56,752 nucleotides of DNA from Actinomycetota bacterium. GTDB taxonomy: Bacteria > Actinomycetota > Actinomycetes > Actinomycetales > Microbacteriaceae. The position numbers and the translations under genes were made by a program. The stretch spans positions 1 through 56,752 of the forward strand of contig WLGB01000004.1 in NCBI GenBank assembly GCA_009703455.1. The letters are read 5' to 3'. The notes under the pieces were generated by a model. It was not told where the DNA came from. It made no database searches and saw only the letters and a list, made by a program, of their open reading frames with translations. Of the stretch, positions 47,093-54,963 are shown piece by piece. Every line of letters begins with the position of its first letter. The first letter of the stretch is position 1.

Positions 47093-48313
47093 GTGCAATT
47101 CATTTGGTATCTTCCCTCGCTGTTCATTGGCCTCGCAGTTGGTTTTTCTAGTGGTTACTGGCAGGTTGGCTTAGTTAGCTTGATTACGGTCTCAGCGCTG
47201 GTTAGTGTGCAGATTTATAAAAATCGGTACCCAGCCTTTGAAAAAGGAGCAACTGTCCACATTTCACCGGGTCAAGTAGCTATAGCCAATCGAGTGCTTC
47301 CTAGATTTGAGTGGCTTTGGAAAAAGCAGTGGCACGAAATTATAGAAGAGCACTTTCGAACCAAGGCTGCCCCGGGTTTTTTGGACCAGTTGCTAGTAAC
47401 CAAATCCGAACAGGGATTCTTTCAAGATTCAGGCACAGCACTTCAATTGTGGCTAGGGGCCACTTCCTCAAAAGAAGTAGTTATCGACCTAGCCAAAGAC
47501 GGGCCACACTTAATCATCGTCGGACCTACCGGTTCTGGTAAGTCTGAGCTGTTGAAGCTGATGCTGTCTTCAATGATTGAACAGAAGCGGTGTGAATTGG
47601 TGTTGTTTGATTTCAAGGGTGGTGCAACTTTGGAAAGATTTGCAGCTGAGTCAATTGGACTGGCAACAGACTTAAATTTGCCAATGCAACAAAAACTTTG
47701 GGATTTAGTATCGGCTGAGCTTGCTCGCCGAGAAGCTCTATTTGCCCAAAAAGGTGTCCAAGATATCCAACAGTTCAACTCTGGCGGGGAACAGCTGAAA
47801 CAATTAGTTGTAGTAATTGATGAATTTGCCGCCGCCCTAGCAACGGGCACTAAGGCCACTTCGTGTATCGAGGATGTCTGCGCGCGCGGGAGATCTTTGG
47901 GGGTTCATTTGATTGCGGCGACTCAAAGCTTGACTGGCATACCGCGCTCAATGCTCACAAACATGCGTGCCAAAGTAGCAATGAATAGTTCAGACCCGAT
48001 TGATTTGGTACAACTTGGGATTAGCTCTCAAAAGGCAGGCTCGCCACAACTCGAAGGATGGGCAGCGGCAATTCTAGTCACCGCCAATAAGTCAGCAGAA
48101 TGCTTTTATTTCCCGCTCGGGTTTACGCCAAGACCGAAGCCAGTGGCATCGATCCCATCTGGTGAGCAAATGCGACCGGCTCGTTCACAACTGCTCCGCC
48201 AAATGTATTCAAGCCCAGAGCCAGAGCTGGGTCTGCCTGCAGAGCCTGTTTCCAACCCAGATTCGCAATTGCTTTCACGTATGGAAGGGTTGCGTTGGTC
48301 AGTGCGTAGGTAG
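47093..48313 (+). CDS. Single-domain FtsK/SpoIIIE (EccC-type) membrane ATPase
   Basis: 406 residues. Two hydrophobic helices at the start (WYLPSLFIGLAVGFSSG, QVGLVSLITVSALVSVQI) are followed by one FtsK/SpoIIIE motor: Walker A IVGPTGSGKSELLKLM, LVLFDFKGGATLERFA, Walker B QLVVVIDEFAAALAT, and HLIAATQSL. DFKGGAT resembles EccC of type VII secretion and DNA pumps with one motor. The gamma DNA-recognition domain of FtsK is absent. No WXG100 or Ecc partners are nearby. The C-terminal 63 codons run antisense inside ald, with no known domain, so the ancestral end was probably near 48120. The GTG start abuts a terminator; a later start is possible. Confidence 0.75.
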   Translation: MQFIWYLPSLFIGLAVGFSSGYWQVGLVSLITVSALVSVQIYKNRYPAFEKGATVHISPGQVAIANRVLPRFEWLWKKQWHEIIEEHFRTKAAPGFLDQLLVTKSEQGFFQDSGTALQLWLGATSSKEVVIDLAKDGPHLIIVGPTGSGKSELLKLMLSSMIEQKRCELVLFDFKGGATLERFAAESIGLATDLNLPMQQKLWDLVSAELARREALFAQKGVQDIQQFNSGGEQLKQLVVVIDEFAAALATGTKATSCIEDVCARGRSLGVHLIAATQSLTGIPRSMLTNMRAKVAMNSSDPIDLVQLGISSQKAGSPQLEGWAAAILVTANKSAECFYFPLGFTPRPKPVASIPSGEQMRPARSQLLRQMYSSPEPELGLPAEPVSNPDSQLLSRMEGLRWSVRR

Positions 48314-49238
48314 AAGTGTGAGGGACGGCTCCAGGCATGTTGGCCACACAGTAGAAAACCGTGTCATGAACTCTAAAAGTAGGGTCGGCGTGGGTAGTTG
48401 GCTTCGAGTCTTCGAAGCAGCCGCCTTGGTCAATGGCAATATCAACTAGCACTGAGCCAGGCTTCATCGTCTTGACAAGTTGGTTTGTTACAAGCTTTGG
48501 AGCTTTGGCTCCTGGGATGAGAACTGACCCAATAACAAGATCGGCATCTTTTACCGCGCGCTCGATTTCAAAGCTGTTGCTTGCGATAGTCCTAAGCCTG
48601 CCGGCATACAAAGCGTCTAGTTCGCGCAGTCTGTTTAGGTTATTGTCTAAAACAGTTACCTCAGCACCCATTCCAATCGCCACCGCAATTGCACTAGTAC
48701 CAGCAACCCCTCCGCCAAGAACTGCAACACGAGCAGGTCTAGTTCCAGGAACTCCACCAAGCAAGATTCCGTTGCCGCCATTTTGGCGAAGCAGGGTATT
48801 AGCTCCCACCAGGGGAGCTAGGCGTCCTGCAACCTCAGACATTGGAGCAAGAAGAGGCAGCTGCCTAGAGGGCAACTGCACAGTCTCGTAGGCGATGGCT
48901 GTAACTTTTTTGGCAGCAAGTTCTTTAGTTAGTTGTGGGTCGGCAGCTAGGTGAAGGAAGGTAAAAAGAGTCAGCCCCTCACGCAGGTGACGGTACTCAG
49001 ATTCGACAGGCTCTTTCACTTTCAGGACTAGATCTCCAGCAGCCCAAGTTGCGGAGGCATCTTTAGTAATGGTTGCCCCAGCGTCTTTGTACTCCTGGTC
49101 GGAAATTGCGGATCCTGTGCCCGCGCCCGCCTCAACGAAAACCTCGTGCCCGGAAACAACAAGCTCGTGGACTCCAGAGGGAGTTATCGCAACTCGAAAT
49201 TCGTTGTTCTTGACCTCTTTAGGAATTGAGATCTTCAT
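48123..49238 (-). CDS. ald: Alanine dehydrogenase
   Basis: 371 residues. NAD-dependent interconversion of alanine with pyruvate and ammonium. Seen: ISIPKEVKNNEFRVAITPSGVHELV, EAGAGTGSAISDQEY, LFTFLHLAADPQL with the catalytic His, and the Rossmann loop VAVLGGGVAGTSAIAVAIGMGAEV. The C-terminus (NEPVAFAH... PLASVLA) matches the family end, so the stop at 48123 is genuine. AGGAG lies 6 bases before the ATG. Its last 191 bp overlap the FtsK-like ORF. In this island it may recycle alanine formed by a pyruvate-using transaminase. Confidence 0.95.
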   Translation of the reverse strand: MKISIPKEVKNNEFRVAITPSGVHELVVSGHEVFVEAGAGTGSAISDQEYKDAGATITKDASATWAAGDLVLKVKEPVESEYRHLREGLTLFTFLHLAADPQLTKELAAKKVTAIAYETVQLPSRQLPLLAPMSEVAGRLAPLVGANTLLRQNGGNGILLGGVPGTRPARVAVLGGGVAGTSAIAVAIGMGAEVTVLDNNLNRLRELDALYAGRLRTIASNSFEIERAVKDADLVIGSVLIPGAKAPKLVTNQLVKTMKPGSVLVDIAIDQGGCFEDSKPTTHADPTFRVHDTVFYCVANMPGAVPHTSTYALTNATLPYVKAIANLGWKQALQADPALALGLNTFGGAVVNEPVAFAHQMGSMPLASVLA

Positions 49239-49484
49239 GGGGGCTCCTGTTGCGAGTTAAAGGGGCCAATTGGCCTCCCCATCAGAATACCTTCTCCATG
49301 GTCGCCTTGGAGAGGCCGTGGCCTGACCCAAAAACTGCTAGGAACTTGGCTTTGGCACGCGTCGCCAAAATACAAGTTATTTGGCCTAGGACCCTAATTT
49401 TTTGTGGCAGGATAAATCCATAAGAGACCCAAGTGCTTGGGACTCCTACCTTGTTTCCCGCGATGAAAATAGGAGTAGTGAATA
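49239..49484 (+). promoter_or_regulatory. Divergent ald / potD control region with two palindromes
   Basis: This 246-bp gap has no supported gene. It holds GGCCAATTGGCC (49264-49275) within GGGGCCAATTGGCCTCCCC close to the ald start, and CCCAAGTGCTTGGG (49428-49441) 44 bp before potD. A weak -10-like GATAAAT lies at 49411. These inverted repeats could be operators or transcript hairpins. Confidence 0.5.
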
Positions 49485-50747
49485 ATGAAGGACCCAAACT
49501 CACTTCCAAAAGACCCAATGATGGCTGAATTGGTCAAAATGGCCAGACGCCAACAGCTAACTAGACGAACTGCTCTTGCCGGTGCCGCGGGCACCGTGAC
49601 CGCTCTAGGTCTAGCAGCTTGTGCTCCTGCAAGTGAGCCTGGTGGAACTGCCAGCGAAGCCCCAACCGCCGCGGTTGATGTTTCAGACACCGAGAAGGTT
49701 TTGACTTGGGACAACTGGACCGAGTACATGGATCTTTCCGACGATGAGACCTCACGTCCAACTCTTGAAAGATTTGAAGTCCAAAGTGGAATCAAGGTTG
49801 AGTACCTTGAGACTTACCTAGACAACGACGAGTATTTTGCAATCGTGAAGGACCAGCTAGCACTAGGCCAGGACATCGGCGTTGATGTTATCTGCCCAAC
49901 TGAGTGGATGGCAGCACGGTATGTTTCAAACGGCTATGCGCAGAAGCTAGACGCAGCAAACATTCCAAACAAGGCAAACCTTGCTCCTGCCTACCTAGGT
50001 GCCTCTTATGACCCGAATCGCGACTTTACAATGCCTTACCAAGGAATCCTTGGCGGTATCGCTTACAACAAGCAGCTGTATAAAGAGCTAACCGGTAAAG
50101 ATTCCCCTGAGACTGTTGAGGACCTGTGGGCTGATGAGCTGAACGGACGAGTGGTTGTGCTTTCTGAAATGCGCGACACCGTCGGCGTGATAGCACTTTC
50201 TGAAGGAATCGACATCTCTAGCGAATCATCTTTCAATGAAGACGCCTACATGAATATCATCGACAGAGTCGAAGGCCTGTATGCCGACGGCAAAATCCGC
50301 AACATTGAAGGCAACGAGTACACCAAGGGCTTCAGGAATGGAGACTACGTTGCTGGAATCGTATGGTCCGGAGACGTTGTACAGATGAACTTCTCGAAGC
50401 GAACCAAGGATATGTTTGGCTTCTTCCTTCCAGAATCTGGCGGAACAATATCATCTGACGTATTTACTGTCCCAATTGGTGCAACTCACAAGAAGAACGT
50501 AGAGCAGCTAATTAACTACTATTACGATCCAGTAAATGCTGCAGAGCTGGCAAAATGGGTTAACTACATCACCCCAGTTGCGGGAGCATACGAAGAGGCA
50601 GTCAAGCTTGATCCAGCTCTTGCCGAGAACAACTTGATTTTCCCAAGTGCGGACTTCCTTACAAGAACTCACGCGTTCCGCGCGTTGAACAGCCAAGAAG
50701 AGCAGACCTTCTCAACCGCCTGGCAGCGCATCCTTCTGGGCGCCTAG
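49485..50747 (+). CDS. potD: Polyamine ABC transporter substrate-binding lipoprotein (PotD-like)
   Basis: 420 residues. The start MKDPNSLPKDPMMAELVKMARRQQLTRRTALAGAAG carries a twin-arginine-like TRRTALA and ends in the lipobox LAAC, so it is exported (possibly by Tat) and lipid-anchored. The binding-protein fold follows: VLTWDNWTEYMDLSDD, YLETYLDNDEYFAIVKDQ, GVDVICPTEWMAARYV and MPYQGILGGIAYN, all typical of spermidine/putrescine binders. AGGAG lies 9 bases before the ATG. First gene of a four-gene importer operon. Confidence 0.92.
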   Translation: MKDPNSLPKDPMMAELVKMARRQQLTRRTALAGAAGTVTALGLAACAPASEPGGTASEAPTAAVDVSDTEKVLTWDNWTEYMDLSDDETSRPTLERFEVQSGIKVEYLETYLDNDEYFAIVKDQLALGQDIGVDVICPTEWMAARYVSNGYAQKLDAANIPNKANLAPAYLGASYDPNRDFTMPYQGILGGIAYNKQLYKELTGKDSPETVEDLWADELNGRVVVLSEMRDTVGVIALSEGIDISSESSFNEDAYMNIIDRVEGLYADGKIRNIEGNEYTKGFRNGDYVAGIVWSGDVVQMNFSKRTKDMFGFFLPESGGTISSDVFTVPIGATHKKNVEQLINYYYDPVNAAELAKWVNYITPVAGAYEEAVKLDPALAENNLIFPSADFLTRTHAFRALNSQEEQTFSTAWQRILLGA

Positions 50748-51878
50748 GTGGCAACTGAGTTTGTAGCTCGAGGAGCAGATCTCGAACTAGTAGGAATTAG
50801 GAAAGAGTTTCCTGGCTTTGTTGCCATCGAAAATCTTGACCTGAAGATCCCAGCCGGCGAGTTTTTTGCTCTGTTGGGGCCTTCGGGTTGTGGAAAGACA
50901 ACAACTCTTCGACTTGTGGCGGGTCTCGACTCTCCAACCAAGGGCAAGATTCTTATTGGAAACAAAGATGTAACAACCGACAAGCCCCACGAGCGACCAG
51001 TAAACACCGTTTTCCAGAACTACGCTCTATTTCCTCACATGTCTGTTTTGGACAACGTTGCCTTTGGTATCAAGCAGCGCAAGGTTTCCGACCCAATGCC
51101 CAAGGCTCTGGAGGCTCTCAAATTAGTTGAGCTAGAACATTTGGCCCAGCGCCGCCCCGCTCAACTATCCGGAGGACAGCAACAGCGCGTTGCTTTGGCT
51201 CGCGCCCTTGTGAACCGACCATCGCTTTTGCTTCTTGATGAGCCGCTGGGTGCATTGGATTTGAAGCTACGCCGTCAGATGCAGGTTGAACTAAAGGCGA
51301 TTCAAATGGAGGTCGGTTTGACCTTCTTGCATGTAACTCACGACCAGGAAGAAGCCATGGACATGGCTGACACCGTAGCCGTTATGAACAAGGGTCGCAT
51401 TGAGCAGATGGGTGCACCTGAGACGCTCTACGAAAGACCCAAGACCATCTTTGTTTCCAAATTCTTAGGTCAGTCAAACCTGTTTGTGGGAGATGTTGCT
51501 GAGTCAAATTCCGACTCTGTGAGCATCAACGTTGCTGGTAATAAAATCACCGTGCCAACAAAGCGAGCAGAAAAGACAACCGGAAAAATTGCCATCGGCG
51601 TTCGCCCCGAGAAGGCCACCTTCCACGAGGATCAGGCTCCAACTTCTGCTGCCGGGCTAAACATCATTGGACCTGGTGAGATTATTGACATTCGTTTCAC
51701 TGGCGTTAGCAACCAATATCTAATTGAGATTCCACAAATCGGCAAAGTAACTGTCTTCGCTCAAAATGTTGGAAAGTCACCAGTGACCGAGCTTGGAGCA
51801 AAAGTTTGGGTCAGCTGGAAAGTCGAGCACAGCTTTGGCTTGTCTGACTTGCCTGCCGAAAACGGCGAGGGTAAGTAG
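50748..51878 (+). CDS. potA: Polyamine ABC transporter ATP-binding protein
   Basis: 376 residues. ABC domain with Walker A LLGPSGCGKTTTLR, signature LSGGQQQRVALARAL, Walker B LLLLDEPLGALD and the switch His in LHVTHDQEEAM. The C-terminal ~130 residues form the TOBE-type regulatory domain (KIAIGVRPEKATF...). GTG start directly behind the potD stop. Dimer energises import with PotB/PotC. Confidence 0.95.
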   Translation: MATEFVARGADLELVGIRKEFPGFVAIENLDLKIPAGEFFALLGPSGCGKTTTLRLVAGLDSPTKGKILIGNKDVTTDKPHERPVNTVFQNYALFPHMSVLDNVAFGIKQRKVSDPMPKALEALKLVELEHLAQRRPAQLSGGQQQRVALARALVNRPSLLLLDEPLGALDLKLRRQMQVELKAIQMEVGLTFLHVTHDQEEAMDMADTVAVMNKGRIEQMGAPETLYERPKTIFVSKFLGQSNLFVGDVAESNSDSVSINVAGNKITVPTKRAEKTTGKIAIGVRPEKATFHEDQAPTSAAGLNIIGPGEIIDIRFTGVSNQYLIEIPQIGKVTVFAQNVGKSPVTELGAKVWVSWKVEHSFGLSDLPAENGEGK

Positions 51879-51881
51879 CTA

Positions 51882-52790
51882 ATGGCACAGGTAGCTACCA
51901 GGGCTCCTCGCTCAGCAGCCGGCCAGCCAAAAAAATCAAGAATTGTTTTGCTCCTGCTACTTCCAGGAATGATTTATTTAGGCCTGTTCTTCATCACTCC
52001 TTTTGCGTCCCTAATAACCACATCTCTTCAGGCTCCGGTGTTGGGTGGAGGCATTGGCCAGTATCAGCCAGGGCTTGAGTTTGGCAATTACGGATTTGTG
52101 GTAAATGAATACATGGAACAAATTGTTCGCTCATTTGTTTATGCGACTATCGCCACTTTGCTAGCACTAGCTTTTAGCTATCCCATCGCCTACTTCATTG
52201 GAGTAAGAGCTAGGAAACATCCGGTTCTTCAGGGCTTGATGCTCACTCTGGTAATCGCACCATTTTTCATCAGCTTCTTGCTTCGAACTTTTGCCTGGAA
52301 AGAACTTTTTGGACAGGACTCTTGGATCTCAAACCTACTTCGAGACTCAGCTATCCTCGCTCAGGATCAATACCTACTGGGAACGCCAATCGTTGTGATT
52401 TTCGGTCTCACCTACAACTTCATACCGTTTATGACTTTGCCTCTGTATACCAACCTCGAGCGTCTAGACACCTCACTTCTTGAAGCTGGAAGCGATCTTT
52501 ACGCCAAGCCAACCAGTACTTTCTGGAAGGTCACATTCCCACTTTCGCTTCCTGGAATCACCTCTGGAACTCTTCTTACTTTTATCCCTATTGCCGGCGA
52601 TTACGTCACGGCCAGCAGGTCCTTTCTGGGAAGTCCCAATACGGCGATGCTTGGCAATGTGATTGAATCCAACTACTTGAGAATTCAGGATTATCCGAGC
52701 GCATCTGCTCTCTCAGTGATGCTGATGGCTGCGATTGTGGTTTTGGTTTCCATTTACATCCGTCGTACCGGCACGGAGGATCTACTTTGA
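51882..52790 (+). CDS. potB: Polyamine ABC transporter permease (PotB-like)
   Basis: 302 residues with six membrane helices (IVLLLLLPGMIYLGLFFI, FVYATIATLLALAFSYPIAYF, MLTLVIAPFFISFLLRTFAW and others). The coupling-helix loop that meets the ATPase is in EAGSDLYAKPTSTFWKVTFP. ATG 3 bp after potA; it overlaps potC by 4 bp. Confidence 0.93.
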   Translation: MAQVATRAPRSAAGQPKKSRIVLLLLLPGMIYLGLFFITPFASLITTSLQAPVLGGGIGQYQPGLEFGNYGFVVNEYMEQIVRSFVYATIATLLALAFSYPIAYFIGVRARKHPVLQGLMLTLVIAPFFISFLLRTFAWKELFGQDSWISNLLRDSAILAQDQYLLGTPIVVIFGLTYNFIPFMTLPLYTNLERLDTSLLEAGSDLYAKPTSTFWKVTFPLSLPGITSGTLLTFIPIAGDYVTASRSFLGSPNTAMLGNVIESNYLRIQDYPSASALSVMLMAAIVVLVSIYIRRTGTEDLL

Positions 52791-53590
52791 GTAAATTCAG
52801 CTTGGGTAAGTACCTACTTCCGACCTATACAATACTGGCATTTGTTTTCTTGATGATTCCAATTGCTTACACTTTTATTTTTTCTTTCAATGACCCGTTC
52901 AAGAACACCACAGGTTGGCAGGGTTTTACATTCAAGAACTGGACTGGGGTTTGCAACAACATAGATGTATGTCTGGCTTTTGGAAACTCATTGCTTATTG
53001 CCACCATAGCCACTATTGTTTCAACAATCCTTGGAACCATGCTGGCAATAGCCGTAACGCGTTATGAATTCAAGTTCCGCTCGGCTACCAACTTGCTTCT
53101 GTTTTTACCACTTGCAACTCCTGAAGTTGTAATGGGTGCAGGACTGGCTGCCCAGTTCCTAAACGTTGGAATCCCAAAGGGAATTGGCACAGTAATAGTC
53201 GCTCATATCTTATTCACCCTGAGTTTTGTGGTTGTAACTGTCAAGGCTCGCATCGCAACCCTTGATCCAAAACTCGAGGAGGCAGGTCGCGACCTTTATG
53301 CGCCTCCAGTTCAGGTGTTTGCCAAGATTACTTTGCCGCTTCTTCTTCCTGGGATCATGGCAGCAGCCCTACTGGCTTTTGCCCTTAGTTTCGATGACTA
53401 CATAATCACTGCCTTCAATTCGGGCACAGAGGTGACTTTCCCGAAGTACGTTTTCGCGGCAGCAGTGAGAGGCATACCGCCAGAAGCAAACGTGATTGGG
53501 TCAGCAGTGTTTATCTTCGCGATTGCTCTAGTGCTGGTGTTCCAAATCAGTGGGGCAATGCGCAGCAAAGCCCTAGCCAAAAAGAACTAG
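52787..53590 (+). CDS. potC: Polyamine ABC transporter permease (PotC-like)
   Basis: 267 residues, six helices (YTILAFVFLMIPIAYTFIFSF, LLIATIATIVSTILGTMLAIA and others). EAA loop EEAGRDLYAPPVQVFAKITLP and the signature SFDDYIITAFNSG, typical of PotC. TTG start overlapping the potB stop, with GGAGGA 6 bases upstream. Its stop overlaps the convergent transaminase by 4 bp. Confidence 0.93.
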   Translation: MSKFSLGKYLLPTYTILAFVFLMIPIAYTFIFSFNDPFKNTTGWQGFTFKNWTGVCNNIDVCLAFGNSLLIATIATIVSTILGTMLAIAVTRYEFKFRSATNLLLFLPLATPEVVMGAGLAAQFLNVGIPKGIGTVIVAHILFTLSFVVVTVKARIATLDPKLEEAGRDLYAPPVQVFAKITLPLLLPGIMAAALLAFALSFDDYIITAFNSGTEVTFPKYVFAAAVRGIPPEANVIGSAVFIFAIALVLVFQISGAMRSKALAKKN

Positions 53591-54945
53591 CCGAACAATG
53601 CCTTAGCGGCATCTCGGAAGTGTTCGGTGTGACGCTTGACATCTTCAAGTGTTGTGGCCGGCGAAATCAGAGCCATATTGTGAAATGGCGTCATTAGGAC
53701 TCCGCGGTTTATTGCGTGCAGGTGCAGGTACTGCTGCAATTCAAAGTCGTCAGCATCCGCAGCTTCTTTTCCAGTTCTCGGCGCAGCTGACCTAAAGCTG
53801 TATTCAGCCCGGCAGCCAAGCTGAGTCACTTGCCAAGGGATTTGGTAATCGTCGATAACTTCCTGCACATCTTTGGTCCAGGTGGTGCAAAGCTCCTCCA
53901 TGCGTTCGAAGGCCGCTTCTGTGAGTACCTGCGTTAGAGTCGCTCGAACAGCAGCCATCGACAAAGCGTTGCCGGCTAAAGTTCCACCGATGCCACCTAC
54001 GTCGATGTGCTCTAGATGAAGACTTGCTGAGATTCTGGCTGCTAGTTCCTGGGTCATACCAAAGGCGCCGGCAGGAATTCCAGCACCGATGGTTTTACCC
54101 AGAACCACAGCATCTGGCTGCAAGCCACGCCTTTTAGTCATTCCACCCACTCCTTCAGAGAGGGTGTGGGTTTCGTCATGGATCAAGATGACATCGTATT
54201 TAGTTGCTAGTTCGCGAAGGCCTTCTAGATAGCCAGGCTCAGGCAGGACAATTCCAATGTTGGTCATAGCCGGTTCAATCAGAGCAGCTGCAACTTCGCC
54301 AGAAGCAAAAGCTATCTCGGCAGCAGCTAAGTCATTGAAGGGGACCACCCAGGTAGTTTCGTTCAGGTCAACGGGTGCACCTATGTTGTTTATTCGGCTT
54401 ACGGTTTCGCCGTGTTCGTCTAAATTGGCAAAAGTCTCATCGACTGTTCCGTGATAGCAGTAGTCGTGAATCAGAATCTTTTTACGGCCGGTGAGGTGTC
54501 TGGCGTACCTGATGATGTGCCGGTTGGCATCAGTGGCAGTCAAAGTGAACTGCCACTTCTCAACTCCAAAACGATCAGCGAGGGTTTGTGCTGCAACAGC
54601 GGCATCTTCGGTGGGAAGCATCAAAGTGATGCCTTTGTCTAGGCGGTTCTTTATGGCTTCAATCGAAGCGTCGGGGGAGTGACCAACCATGGCTCCAGTG
54701 TCGCCTAAACAAAAGTCCACGTAGTCGTTTCCGTCCACGTCCAAAAAGTGGGCGCCCTTGGCAGATTGCACATATACCGGGTATGGACCTGGCCACTTGG
54801 CCATCCATGACATCGGAACACCATTCATCATTGGCCCTGCGGCTTTTTCGTGGAGTCTCTTGGACTCCGGGTTCCGCTCAATGAAGGTGATTACTTCTTC
54901 ATCGAACAGCTTTTTAAGGTGCTCAGGGTTCGAAAAAGAAGTCAT
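53587..54945 (-). CDS. Class III aminotransferase, HemL-like
   Basis: 452 residues, fold type I PLP enzyme. PLP Lys in VVLGKTIGAGIPAGAFG, ring Asp replaced in context LIHDETHTLSEGVGG (DETHT with Asp), and the GSA-aminomutase-like GNDYVDFCLGDTGAMVGHSP. It resembles glutamate-1-semialdehyde aminomutase in layout but lacks the heme-operon context, and its place 18 bp behind gabT inside the polyamine island points to amine or amino-acid transamination. Substrate not decided from sequence. ATG start; no other copy of the island function would need it, so it may handle a second amine such as spermidine-derived compounds (inference). Confidence 0.8.
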   Translation of the reverse strand: MTSFSNPEHLKKLFDEEVITFIERNPESKRLHEKAAGPMMNGVPMSWMAKWPGPYPVYVQSAKGAHFLDVDGNDYVDFCLGDTGAMVGHSPDASIEAIKNRLDKGITLMLPTEDAAVAAQTLADRFGVEKWQFTLTATDANRHIIRYARHLTGRKKILIHDYCYHGTVDETFANLDEHGETVSRINNIGAPVDLNETTWVVPFNDLAAAEIAFASGEVAAALIEPAMTNIGIVLPEPGYLEGLRELATKYDVILIHDETHTLSEGVGGMTKRRGLQPDAVVLGKTIGAGIPAGAFGMTQELAARISASLHLEHIDVGGIGGTLAGNALSMAAVRATLTQVLTEAAFERMEELCTTWTKDVQEVIDDYQIPWQVTQLGCRAEYSFRSAAPRTGKEAADADDFELQQYLHLHAINRGVLMTPFHNMALISPATTLEDVKRHTEHFRDAAKALFG

Positions 54946-54963
54946 GGTAAATATGTTCCTCGC

